Part shown: piece after piece, positions 36,088 to 44,461 of the stretch
Layout: every line of letters starts with the position of its first letter
Numbering within the stretch: the first letter of the stretch is position 1
Assembly (NCBI GenBank): GCA_963747005.1
Contig: CAVVDT010000016.1
Location: forward strand, 62,001-126,000
Reading direction: 5' to 3'
From: CAVVDT01 sp963747005
GTDB taxonomy: Bacteria > Pseudomonadota > Alphaproteobacteria > Rhizobiales > Aestuariivirgaceae
Length of the DNA stretch: 64,000 bases
Made by a program: the position numbers and the translations under genes
Notes under the pieces: model-generated
What the model was told of the DNA's origin: nothing
Database searches by the model: none
What the model saw: the letters and a program-made list of their open reading frames with translations, nothing else

Positions 36088-36957
36088 TCAGATCTCCCGT
36101 CGCTTCTGGATCCCGATCAGCCCTTGCGGTCGCAGCGCAAGCAGCGCCACGATCATCACGAAAGCCGTTGCCGTCTTGTAGTGAGAGCCGAGATAGCCGC
36201 CGGCCAGGTTCTCGGCGACGCCGATCATCAGTGCACCGATGATCGCTCCCGGTATCGAATAGAGCCCGCCGAAAACAGCCGCCACATAGCCCTTGACCAG
36301 CACCTGGTCCATCATCTGCGGCGACACGTAGATAATCGGTGCGATCAGCACCCCGACGAATCCGGCAAGCAGCCCCGCCATGGCCCATGTGAGCATGACG
36401 ATCCGCCGCACTGGAATGCCCAGGAGTTCGGCGGTGTCGGGATCATCGGTGACCGCGCGCATGGCAATGCCGTGGCGGGTATGTTTCAGGAAGTAGTAAA
36501 TGGCGCATCCGATGGCGACGGCCCAGCCGATATTGGCAAGATGACCCTTGCTGATCACCGCCCCCATGATGTGGACCGGTGTTGGGTCGAACGGGACGGG
36601 AAAGGCCTTGGTGTCGCGCCCCCAGAGCCAGCCGGCGAGGCCGTGCAGGATGTAGTAGACGCCCAGCGTCGCCGCCATAAGGATCAGCCAGTCCGCTTTT
36701 GCGATCGGCCGCATGACGATGCGCTCGACCAGCACGCCGAGCAGCATGCAGCATCCGACGACGAGCGCGATGGTGGCGTAGTAGTTCAACCCGAACTGCT
36801 TCAAAAGGATCATCGCGATAAACGCGCCGACCATGGCGAAGTCGCCCTGCGCGAGGTTGATGGTCCTTGTGTTGCGAAAGACCACGACGACGGCGATGGC
36901 TGTCAAAGCATAGAGGCTGCCGGTGGCGAGCCCGCTCAGGATCTGTTGGCCTAACAC
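36088..36957 (-). CDS. livH: Liv-type ABC transporter permease LivH
   Basis: 289 aa from a GTG start at 36957, preferred because AGGAGG lies five bases before it; the upstream ATG at 36987 has no ribosome site. The typical SGLATGSLYALTAIA and TINLAQGDFAMVGAF motifs are present, with about eight membrane helices. First gene of livHMGFK, so its promoter is in 36958-37125, just after the arsA stop. Confidence 0.91.
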   Translation of the reverse strand: MLGQQILSGLATGSLYALTAIAVVVVFRNTRTINLAQGDFAMVGAFIAMILLKQFGLNYYATIALVVGCCMLLGVLVERIVMRPIAKADWLILMAATLGVYYILHGLAGWLWGRDTKAFPVPFDPTPVHIMGAVISKGHLANIGWAVAIGCAIYYFLKHTRHGIAMRAVTDDPDTAELLGIPVRRIVMLTWAMAGLLAGFVGVLIAPIIYVSPQMMDQVLVKGYVAAVFGGLYSIPGAIIGALMIGVAENLAGGYLGSHYKTATAFVMIVALLALRPQGLIGIQKRREI

Positions 36958-37125
36958 TTTTTCCTCCTGGAGCCGTATCCGCGTCATTTAAAAGGCGCGC
37001 GGATTCTGGCTCGTTGTTGTCGTCAGCCGCAGACTGTCGGTGGTGTGTGCTTCCCCATCTGCGTTAAGCACATTGCTCGCCCGAAGATATTGGCATCACT
37101 AGACAATGGTCTTCCGGGCTGAGCC

Positions 37126-39027
37126 TCACGCAATATTTGCATGCCCCCCCTCCGACTTTTTTGAAGCAGCCACGAATGGCGGTTCTGCAAGGCGTTGCTT
37201 GGCCTTGTCCGACAGAGCGGCGACACGCGGCACGGCAACCTTGTCGGAGCGGAGCGGAATGATGCTGAACACCTTCGCGTGTCGGTCGGCAACTTCGGTG
37301 AGATAGTCCGCTTCCTGGTCCTGTCTTGAACGCAACAGGGGGTCGCTTACCCGCACGCCGGCGAGGCACTGGTTGATCAGCCACGCATAAGGCTCGATGC
37401 CGGCTCTGCGAAGATCGTCCTGAAGCGTGGCCGCCTCGTGCACCGGCGTCGCTTCAGGCAGCGTGCACAAAAGGATGCGGGTGAAGTCCTGGTCGCGCAG
37501 GCGCGGCAGCAACCTGGTGACGGCATCGGGCATGGCCTTGGATTGCCGCGAGACCTCGCGGCTGAAGCTTTGTGCGGCATCCAGCAGCAGGATCGTATGT
37601 CCGGTCGGTGCGGTATCGAGAACCACGAAGCGGTCGCCGGCCATGTCCACGGTGGCGGCAAAGGCCTGGAAGATGGCGATCTCCTCGGTGCAAGGCGAGG
37701 CGAGGTCTTCCTCCAGCAGCGCCAGGGCGTCCGCTTCCAGGTTGCGCCCGGTGGTCTGACGGACGTGCTGACGGTAGCGTTCGACCTCGGTGGCGGGATC
37801 TATGCGGGCGGTGGTCACACCGGCGGGCAGCGGCGCGTTTGCGGCGAACTCAAGGCCCGCCGGATCGGTGGTCGACAACAGGACCTCGTGTCCGCGGGCA
37901 GCGATGTCGCGCGCGATCCGCGTTGCGATGGTGGTCTTGCCGACGCCACCCTTGCCCATCGTCATGACGATGCCCCGTCCGGCAGCGACGATGCCGTCGA
38001 CGAGTTCGGAGAACGTGGTGGCGCCGTCCGGCACGGTCCCCAGGCTTGCTTGCGATGCCGCGCTTCGCTCGGGCAGTCGGACCGGCTCGAACATCGCCCT
38101 GAGCGCGCTCACGCCCAGAAGCTGCCGCGGCTTCAGCGCGATGTCGGTCCGCGGCAATCCGGCCAACTGGTCCGGCATGGCGTCCAGTGCCGCCCGGCCC
38201 TCGACCTCCAGCGCCACGGCCACGGGGTCGGCCCGATCGCTGGCGTGGAATATGCCGTTGATGACCAGTTGCTGGTTGGCGATGCCAAGTCGCGCCAGTT
38301 CATCGCTCGACCGTGCGGCCTCGCCAAGCGGCGCCTCGGCCGGGCGGCTCACCAGCACCAGGCTGGTCGACGCCGTGTCCCGGAGAGCCGCCAGCGCGCT
38401 GTGGTAGAGTTCCTTCTGGGCCGCCAGTCCTTGCAGCGGTCCAAGGCACGACACCCCCGATTTCGACTGATCGATGAAGCCGCTCCATGCCGCTGGCAGC
38501 GACAGCAGGCGCAGCGTGTGGCCGGTTGGTGCCGTGTCGAAAATGACATGGTCGTAGGCATCGGTGAGCGCGCGGTTGCCGATCAGGCGCGCGAACTCGT
38601 CGAAGGCCGCGATCTCCACGGTGCAGGCCCCCGACAACTGTTCTTCGATGCTGGCGACGACGGCGTCCGGCAGCACGCCGCGATAGGGCCCCACGACCTT
38701 TTCGCGATAGGCGCGGGCGGTCTTCTCGGGCTCGATGTTGAGCGCAAAGAGTCCGTCCACGGCGCCCACCGCAACGGGATGATCGGAAAGCGGCTGTTCC
38801 AGGACTTCATCGATGTTCGAGGCAGGATCGGTGCTGACAAGCAGCACCTTGCGGCCGCGATCGGCAAGCGCAACCGCTGTCGCGCACGACGTCGACGTCT
38901 TGCCGACCCCGCCCTTGCCGGTGAAGAACAGGTAGCGCGGTGCGTCCGCGATCAGGCGGCCCTCGACGCGGTCCGGTTCCATGCCGTTGATGTCGTCGTT
39001 CTTAGCCACAGCAGGAGGTTTTGGCAT
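37126..39027 (-). CDS. arsA: Arsenite-stimulated ATPase ArsA
   Basis: 633 aa from 39027 (a start at 38982 would match the usual length more closely; neither has a strong ribosome site). Two homologous halves each carry a deviant P-loop GKGGVGKT (near 38 and 357). All three metal-binding cysteines known from E. coli ArsA are in place: Cys in SGACTVEIAAFDEF, VSCLGPLQG and LASPCTEEIAIFQ. It should energise an ArsB-type As(III) efflux pump, yet none is adjacent. The start overlaps arsD by 26 bases. Confidence 0.93.
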   Translation of the reverse strand: MPKPPAVAKNDDINGMEPDRVEGRLIADAPRYLFFTGKGGVGKTSTSCATAVALADRGRKVLLVSTDPASNIDEVLEQPLSDHPVAVGAVDGLFALNIEPEKTARAYREKVVGPYRGVLPDAVVASIEEQLSGACTVEIAAFDEFARLIGNRALTDAYDHVIFDTAPTGHTLRLLSLPAAWSGFIDQSKSGVSCLGPLQGLAAQKELYHSALAALRDTASTSLVLVSRPAEAPLGEAARSSDELARLGIANQQLVINGIFHASDRADPVAVALEVEGRAALDAMPDQLAGLPRTDIALKPRQLLGVSALRAMFEPVRLPERSAASQASLGTVPDGATTFSELVDGIVAAGRGIVMTMGKGGVGKTTIATRIARDIAARGHEVLLSTTDPAGLEFAANAPLPAGVTTARIDPATEVERYRQHVRQTTGRNLEADALALLEEDLASPCTEEIAIFQAFAATVDMAGDRFVVLDTAPTGHTILLLDAAQSFSREVSRQSKAMPDAVTRLLPRLRDQDFTRILLCTLPEATPVHEAATLQDDLRRAGIEPYAWLINQCLAGVRVSDPLLRSRQDQEADYLTEVADRHAKVFSIIPLRSDKVAVPRVAALSDKAKQRLAEPPFVAASKKSEGGHANIA

Positions 39028-39382
39028 TCTGCTCGGACCCGCCGCAGCAGGCTTTCGCGGTGGTGGGGGCCGGAGCCGCCTCGATGCCGATCCTGTCGCG
39101 GAATTCCCTTGCGTTGGGATAGCCTCCCTTGGTCAACACCTCGTTGTCGGCGATGACCAGCGGCAGGCAACTCATGCCCTCGCTTTGCAACAACTCGCGC
39201 ACGGTAGCATTGGTCGCGAACGCGTCCGGATTATGGCCGAGATTGAACCGCTTGACGCTGACCCCGTTCTTGCCGGCCCACTCAAGCTGGGCGGCAAACT
39301 GCACCAGTGTCTCATCGGCGTCCGGACCGCACACGCCGCTTGAGCAGCACATCGGGGGGTCGTAAACAGCTATTTCCGTCAT
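39002..39382 (-). CDS. arsD: Arsenic metallochaperone ArsD
   Basis: 126 aa, passes As(III) to ArsA. The Cys12/Cys13/Cys18 set of the family is seen as MCCSSGVCG. It also keeps the C-terminal vicinal pairs (ACCGG and TSCCG). The ATG at 39382 overlaps the arsR stop (ATGA) and has AGGAG seven bases upstream; the ATG at 39388 would be too close to that site. Confidence 0.94.
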   Translation of the reverse strand: MTEIAVYDPPMCCSSGVCGPDADETLVQFAAQLEWAGKNGVSVKRFNLGHNPDAFATNATVRELLQSEGMSCLPLVIADNEVLTKGGYPNAREFRDRIGIEAAPAPTTAKACCGGSEQNAKTSCCG

Positions 39383-39744
39383 TTGCATTCTCCTTTGGAG
39401 CCGCTTGAGGTTTTCCGGCAAAGCGCCGCGTTGCGCGCCGCCGGCAGGCAGTCGACGCCCTGCCGGCTGCAGCAATTCTCCAGCATGAAACGGGCCAGTG
39501 AGTTGAGGACGTCGAGCCGCGCGCGATAGATGATGAACCGCCCGTTGCGCTGTCGCGTGACCAGACCGGACGTCGTCAGGCAGTTGAGATGGAAGGCGAG
39601 CGTTTGCGACGACACGCCGAGACACTCGCCGATTTCACCGGCCGGTGCGCCTTGGGTGCCGCATTCCACCAGGTACCGCACGATGTCAACGCGGGTATCC
39701 TGTGCCAGCGCCCCGAAGGCGGTGATAGCCGATGATTTCTCCAT
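39379..39744 (-). CDS. arsR: Arsenic-responsive repressor ArsR
   Basis: 121 aa winged-helix repressor. The DNA-recognition helix is GVSSQTLAFHLNCLTTSGL. The As(III) site is probably the C-terminal Cys cluster (ENCCSRQGVDC), as in the alphaproteobacterial and Acidithiobacillus ArsR type, rather than the CVC of plasmid ArsR. Further cysteines follow at the tail. It starts the arsRDA operon; palindromes just upstream are listed separately. Confidence 0.93.
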   Translation of the reverse strand: MEKSSAITAFGALAQDTRVDIVRYLVECGTQGAPAGEIGECLGVSSQTLAFHLNCLTTSGLVTRQRNGRFIIYRARLDVLNSLARFMLENCCSRQGVDCLPAARNAALCRKTSSGSKGECK

Positions 39745-39750
39745 TGATCT

Positions 39751-39769
39751 ATACGTATCGAGATATCGA
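39751..39769. promoter_or_regulatory. Probable ArsR operator
   Basis: ATACGTAT (39751-39758) is a perfect palindrome and TCGAGATATCGA (39758-39769) has TCGA arms. The A/T-rich dyads sit 7-25 bases upstream of the arsR ATG, where autoregulatory ArsR sites lie. No other use of this stretch is apparent. Confidence 0.5.
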
Positions 39770-39813
39770 GAAATTGTAAATGCGAATGTGGGTCGCCTTT
39801 GTCGCGCTTTTGC

Positions 39814-40374
39814 CTATTCGGCTGGACCGAAGCGGGTGTGGGCGTCGAGGACGACGCCTGGGAAGCCCTGCATGCCCTTGCCGAGTTTGGCGGCGGCCTT
39901 TTCGCGGTTGCGGCTGGCGAGGTCGGCGAGCGATCCCGACTGGATGGCGCCGGTGGGACACACCTCCTCGCAGGCCCGCGGCATGTCGAGCGGTCGCTCC
40001 AGCCCCGGGGTCTGGCAGAAGTTGCACTTTTCCATCTTGCCGGCCATGGCGGTCAGTTGCGGGGCGTTGAACGGGCAGGCCCAGGTGCAGAAGCCGCAGC
40101 CGATGCACTTGTCCTGGTTGACCACCACGATGCCGTCCTCGGCCCGCTTGGTGATGGCGCTGACCGGGCAGGCGTTGCGGCACGGCGCATCGCCGCAGTG
40201 CATGCACGCCATCGACACGTTCATCGCCTTCACATCCGGGAAGGTGCCCAATTCGAGCTTCACCACCTCGCGCCAGCGCGGCCCGATCTCCACCTCGTTC
40301 CAGGTCTTGCAGGCGATCTCGCAGGCATGGCACTTCACGCACAGCGTCTGGTCAAAATAGAACCCGTGTTGCAT
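39814..40374 (-). CDS. Four-cluster [4Fe-4S] ferredoxin subunit (DmsB/PhsB-like)
   Basis: 186 aa. Four cluster motifs are present: CVKCHACEIACK, CMHCGDAPCRNACP, CIGCGFCTWACP and CNFCQ...CEEVCP. The ATG at 40374 gives MQHGFYFDQT. No signal peptide. It lies 14 bases after the molybdoenzyme gene and is its electron-transfer subunit. A membrane anchor (NrfD/DmsC type) does not follow; arsR comes next. Confidence 0.93.
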   Translation of the reverse strand: MQHGFYFDQTLCVKCHACEIACKTWNEVEIGPRWREVVKLELGTFPDVKAMNVSMACMHCGDAPCRNACPVSAITKRAEDGIVVVNQDKCIGCGFCTWACPFNAPQLTAMAGKMEKCNFCQTPGLERPLDMPRACEEVCPTGAIQSGSLADLASRNREKAAAKLGKGMQGFPGVVLDAHTRFGPAE

Positions 40375-40388
40375 CTGGCCTTCCTCCC

Positions 40389-42509
40389 TCACTGCGCCGG
40401 CACGATGCGCACCTTGCATTCATTGTAGCAATTGGCCCCGGTCACCGGGTTGGAATGGCCTTCCATCAGGTTGTTGGAATGCGCCCCCCTGCCCTTGGCC
40501 ACCGAACCCATGGCCCAGTGCCCGAAGCCGTGGCCATGGCGCACCGACACGCACCCCGGCACCAGGCCTTCCACCACTTTGGCCGTGATCTTCACCTTGT
40601 CCTTGGGACTTTCGAGCCACACCGTCTCACCGTCCCGGATGCCGTAGCGCGCCGCGTCCCTGGCGTTCACCTCCACCCAGTTCTCGCCGCAGATCTCCAT
40701 CAGATAGGGGTTGTTCTGGGTGACGATGTTGCAATGCATCGACAGCTTGGAATGGGTGAGCTGCAGCGGATAGTCCTTGTCCGGCATCACCGAGCGATCC
40801 CGGTATTCGGGATAGCCGTTGTAGCCGGCATCGGCATAGGCGTGCGAATAGATCTCGATCTTGCCCGACTTGGTCGCCAGACCCTTGGGCACCTTGTTGT
40901 AGGCGATCTCGCTCGCCGCCCAGAAGCCCTTCTGCTTGATCTCATCCAAACTCATGGGCACGTCCTTCATCATGATCTCGCCCCAGTCCTCCCACTTCTC
41001 GTACGGGAAGTGCCCGGCCCAGCCCATCTTCGCAGCGATCCCCTTGACGATCTCGTAGGGCGGCCTGGCCTCCCCCACCGGCTCGACCGCCGGCTGGCAC
41101 AGGATCACCTCCGGGCCCAGCCACATGCCCTGGCGCAGTTCGGCCTGCTCGTAGAACGACGTCTCCGGCAGCACGATGTCGCATTCCTGCGCCGTCTCGC
41201 TCATGTAGAGCTCGCACGCCACCGCCAGTTCCAGGTGCTTGAACATCTCCAGCATGCGGTCGCGGTCGGGATCGCTCATCACCGGGTTGGTGGCCTGCAC
41301 AAACAGCCCCTTCACCGGGTAGGGCTTGCCGTCGATCACCGCATCCGGCAGCCGCGCATTCGGCAGATCGGGCGCCAGCGGATAGCCCATCGCCACATGC
41401 AGCGCCGGCTGCTTCGCCTTGCCTTTCGCCTCCGCGGGGATGATCACCGGCACCCCCAGCGGCGCCCAGTCCTTCAGGTGCAGGTTGCCCGGCTTGTCGA
41501 CCTCGCCCACCAGCGCATCGAGGATGTAGCACACCCGCCCGGCGTCGTTGCCGTTGGTATAATAGCCCGAGCCCTTGAAGATCGCCGACATGGCCGGCTT
41601 GGTGGTGGCGAACTCGCGCGCCAGCCGGCGGATGGTGTCGGCGGCGATGCCGGTGATGCCTTCGGCCCATTCCGGCGTGTAGCCCTTTTCTGCGAGGTGC
41701 TTGCGAAAGCCGCTAAAGCCTTCGCAGTACTTCTGCACGAACTGCTTGTCATACAGGTTGTCGTCGATGATCACCTGGCACATCGCCAGCGCCATGGCCC
41801 CGTCGGTGCCGGGACGGATGGGAATCCATTCATCCGCCTTCTGCGCCGTCTCGGTGAAGTTGGGATCGACCACCACCAGCTTGCAGCCCTGCTTCTTGGC
41901 CTGCAGCAGCGCCCGGCTTTCCCACAGGCCCTGGTTCGCCCCCAGCATGTTCATGCCCCACAGGATCACGTATTTCGAGTTGGCGAAGTCGTGCATCGGA
42001 AACACGTGCCCGAACACCGTCAGGCAGGCCGAGCGCCGGTCCATCTCGCAGCCCGAGGTGTGGGTATAAAGGTTCGGCGACCCGTACAGCTCGCCCAGCA
42101 GGTGCCGGTAGAACTGCGTGTTGGGATCGTGATGGCACGTCAGCGCCACCGCTTCCGGCCCCCACTTCTCCTTGATCATCGTCAGCTTGTCGGCAATGAA
42201 GCTGAACGCCTCGTCCCACGAGATGCGCTTGAACTCCGCCTTGGCACCCTTCTTGCTGGTGCGCAGCATCGGGTACTTCAGCCGGTCCGGATCCTGCGTC
42301 ACCCACCAGCTCGCCATCCCCTTGGCACAGCGCGAGCCGATGTTGTTGGGGCTCTCCGGATTACCCTTGTGATACACAATCCGCCCGTCGCGAACGTAAA
42401 CCTCCGTCGGGCACTGCCACGGGCAGGTGTAGCAGAAGCTCTTGATGACCTTGGCACCCTTGATGCCAGCTATCCGATCGGCAAGCTTCCCCTCCTGATA
42501 CGTCATCAT
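40389..42509 (-). CDS. Cytoplasmic DMSO-reductase-family molybdoenzyme
   Basis: 706 aa. The [4Fe-4S] motif is Cys26, Cys29, Cys33, Cys61, and the likely molybdenum ligand is Cys154 (HTSGCEMDRRS). The C-terminus has the MGD-binding domain with NPVTGANCYNEC. There is no twin-arginine leader, so it acts in the cytoplasm, unlike PhsA, PsrA, ArrA or ArxA, which it otherwise resembles in size and partner. The substrate is unknown; location between corrinoid genes and arsRDA suggests arsenic, sulfur or selenium chemistry, but formate-type or anaerobic hydroxylase activity is not excluded. Confidence 0.85.
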   Translation of the reverse strand: MMTYQEGKLADRIAGIKGAKVIKSFCYTCPWQCPTEVYVRDGRIVYHKGNPESPNNIGSRCAKGMASWWVTQDPDRLKYPMLRTSKKGAKAEFKRISWDEAFSFIADKLTMIKEKWGPEAVALTCHHDPNTQFYRHLLGELYGSPNLYTHTSGCEMDRRSACLTVFGHVFPMHDFANSKYVILWGMNMLGANQGLWESRALLQAKKQGCKLVVVDPNFTETAQKADEWIPIRPGTDGAMALAMCQVIIDDNLYDKQFVQKYCEGFSGFRKHLAEKGYTPEWAEGITGIAADTIRRLAREFATTKPAMSAIFKGSGYYTNGNDAGRVCYILDALVGEVDKPGNLHLKDWAPLGVPVIIPAEAKGKAKQPALHVAMGYPLAPDLPNARLPDAVIDGKPYPVKGLFVQATNPVMSDPDRDRMLEMFKHLELAVACELYMSETAQECDIVLPETSFYEQAELRQGMWLGPEVILCQPAVEPVGEARPPYEIVKGIAAKMGWAGHFPYEKWEDWGEIMMKDVPMSLDEIKQKGFWAASEIAYNKVPKGLATKSGKIEIYSHAYADAGYNGYPEYRDRSVMPDKDYPLQLTHSKLSMHCNIVTQNNPYLMEICGENWVEVNARDAARYGIRDGETVWLESPKDKVKITAKVVEGLVPGCVSVRHGHGFGHWAMGSVAKGRGAHSNNLMEGHSNPVTGANCYNECKVRIVPAQ

Positions 42510-42645
42510 TCCTCCTCCCGTTCTTACAGCCTGCCCGCCGTTCTTGTCGAAGCTGGTGTCGACCGTGCGGCCATCGCTTCAGCCCTGCCACACGTCAGGC
42601 CGTCGCCCCCGGGATCGTGCGGGCTTTAGCGGCCAGACTTGCCCG

Positions 42646-42662
42646 CCTGCCAGTCTGGCAGG
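42646..42662. promoter_or_regulatory. 17-base palindrome upstream of the molybdoenzyme
   Basis: CCTGCCAGTCTGGCAGG is perfectly symmetric about its central base and lies in the 213-base gap before the molybdoenzyme, 137 bases from the ATG. It could be an operator, or the end of the MBL gene's transcript. A nearby CAGACTTGC also occurs in front of the second methyltransferase module. Confidence 0.4.
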
Positions 42663-42722
42663 TGTTCAACAAGGCCAAATGCCTTTTTTTTGCATACCCC
42701 CCCAACGCCAAAGAGCGGGCCC

Positions 42723-43460
42723 TTAAAGTTCGATTATCAGTCCGTCTTCGGCGCACGGGAAGGGCGATTCGTCCTGGCGCTCGAGCATGTCCTGAGACAG
42801 GTGGGTAAGGACGATGCGGCGGGCCGATATCTCACCGGCCCGCTCTTCCAGGCTCGCAAGGTCCATGTGCATGGGAATGTGCTTGGAGCGAAAATAGGCC
42901 TCGACGACGAACAGGTCGGCATCGCGGCTGGCATCGATGAGGCTGTCGACCCATTCGGTATCGCCGCTATAGGCGATGGTCCTGCCCTCGGCGACGATCC
43001 GGTAGGCGAGAAATATGCCTTCCGGCTCGCCGTGCCGGACCGGATAGGCGGTTACCTCCAGCCCGTCGATGCCCAGCGTTTCGCCGGCCGCGATCTCGAT
43101 GAAGTCGAGTTCGAACCGCAGCGCCGCCTTCGACGATCCCGGATAGGCATTCTCCGTCGCGGCGGCAAACGCGGTGCGCAGTCCCGGCGGCCCGACAACG
43201 CGCAGCGGCCCGCTTCGCTTGGAGAATAGCTGCGCTTCAAGGACGAAGCCGGGCACACCGCCGAAGTGATCGGCATGGAAATGGGTGATCAGTATCGTCC
43301 GGATGTCATTCAGCACCACGTGGCCGCGCTTCAGCGCAACCAGCGATGTCGCGCCGCAGTCGATCAGGAAATTGGCATCGTTGCCGATGACGTGGAAGCA
43401 GGTGTTGAAGCGCCCGCCGCTGCCGAAGGCATCGCCGCATCCGACGAACTGGAAGCGCAT
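42723..43460 (-). CDS. Metallo-beta-lactamase-fold hydrolase
   Basis: 245 aa, RNase Z-like subgroup. Metal motif HFHADHFGG, later YSGDTEW (metal-bridging Asp) and VLTHLSQDM. It lacks a clear exosite for tRNA. It ends the run of corrinoid-associated genes (36 bases after the zinc-ribbon gene). Could be a phosphodiesterase or a hydrolase for the pathway substrate; not determinable. Confidence 0.85.
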   Translation of the reverse strand: MRFQFVGCGDAFGSGGRFNTCFHVIGNDANFLIDCGATSLVALKRGHVVLNDIRTILITHFHADHFGGVPGFVLEAQLFSKRSGPLRVVGPPGLRTAFAAATENAYPGSSKAALRFELDFIEIAAGETLGIDGLEVTAYPVRHGEPEGIFLAYRIVAEGRTIAYSGDTEWVDSLIDASRDADLFVVEAYFRSKHIPMHMDLASLEERAGEISARRIVLTHLSQDMLERQDESPFPCAEDGLIIEL

Positions 43461-43496
43461 CGCAAGGCCCTTCCCGTGTGCCGCCTGGCGCCCGCC

Positions 43497-43748
43497 TCAG
43501 GCGGCCCGGCTGCCGCCGCGGATCTGATCGTAGGACACGGTCTCGCCGTGCCCGCATTCATTGCAGACGATAACGGCGGCGACGATCTTGTCGGGGCCGA
43601 TATCGCCGCCGGGCTGTTTGGCGGGCAAATCGTAGGCCTCCCAGATCTTGATGGTCACGTCGCGATTGCCGCATTTCCGGCAGCCATCTCCGGTGCCGTA
43701 AAGCTTGTGGAACGTGGCGTGCTCGGTCTTGTCAAGGTCCCTGCTCAT
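43497..43748 (-). CDS. Small zinc-ribbon protein
   Basis: 83 aa. Two CxxC pairs (CRKCGNRD and CNECGHGE) about 40 residues apart form a zinc ribbon. Start at 43748 chosen because upstream codons are atypical. Lies 38 bases after the GntR gene and shares its strand. Possible rubredoxin-like, electron-carrier or metal-sensing role; not recognised further. Confidence 0.75.
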   Translation of the reverse strand: MSRDLDKTEHATFHKLYGTGDGCRKCGNRDVTIKIWEAYDLPAKQPGGDIGPDKIVAAVIVCNECGHGETVSYDQIRGGSRAA

Positions 43749-43786
43749 TGTCGTCCTCCCGGTGTCGTTGAGTGCTGTTGCATCAT

Positions 43787-44461
43787 TCAGATAAAGCTCA
43801 TGGCATCCTTGTGGCGCTCGCGAATATAGCTCTCCAGCGCCTTCGATGCCTGTCCCGGATCGCGCCCGGATACACCTGCGACGACGCCCTGAACCATCAC
43901 GGCATGGGCGTCCATGATCTGTTTCCAGCCCCCGAACTTGGACGCGATATAGAACCACAGCCGAAGATGATGATTGAAGATACCCGGTATCGCATCGCGA
44001 AGAAACACGTTCTGCGCGGCCGCGGCCAGAATGCTGTAGAAGGCGCGGTCGTGCTCGACATAGAGATCGACGTCGCCGGCCGCCGCCGCCGCCAGCATGC
44101 GCGAGCCGATGGCCTTGAGATCGCTGATGTTGGCCTGGCTTGCCCGCAGCGCCGCCAGCCGGGCGGTTTCCATCTCGATGAGACTGCGAAACTCGTAGAT
44201 GTGCTTGACCGTCGTTGCATTGATGTCGGCGACGAACATGCCACGGTTGGGCAGGTGGGTGATCAGCCCCTCGCCCACCAGCCGGCGCAGCGCTTCGCGC
44301 ATCGGCGTGCGCCCGATGCCCAGATCCGCAATGAGCTGGCGCTCGTTGATGATCTCGCCCGGCGACAGCTCAAGCCGGGTAATCATCACGACGAGTTGCT
44401 CGTAGGCCCGCTCGACCAGCGACCTCGGTTCCGTTTCCGGCATGGCGACACTCAGGCTCAT
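43787..44461 (-). CDS. GntR/FadR-family regulator (FCD domain)
   Basis: 224 aa. Winged-helix DNA-binding domain (INERQLIADLGIGRTPMREALRRL) followed by an FCD ligand-binding domain with metal-binding residues (RSLIEMETA, EHDRAFYSIL, HHLRLW, HAVMV). The ATG overlaps the CobW stop (ATGA), so it is co-transcribed with the corrinoid genes and probably regulates them in response to the substrate or a product. Candidate operator sites are at 49302-49337. Confidence 0.92.
   Translation of the reverse strand: MSLSVAMPETEPRSLVERAYEQLVVMITRLELSPGEIINERQLIADLGIGRTPMREALRRLVGEGLITHLPNRGMFVADINATTVKHIYEFRSLIEMETARLAALRASQANISDLKAIGSRMLAAAAAGDVDLYVEHDRAFYSILAAAAQNVFLRDAIPGIFNHHLRLWFYIASKFGGWKQIMDAHAVMVQGVVAGVSGRDPGQASKALESYIRERHKDAMSFI

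Noticed and set aside
37438..39156. Plus-strand open frame of 572 codons opposite arsA
   Set aside because: ArsA on the minus strand has complete motifs; antisense frame has none.
40455..42629. Plus-strand open frame of 724 codons opposite the molybdoenzyme
   Set aside because: The minus-strand protein has full molybdopterin motifs; the other is histidine/arginine-rich antisense.
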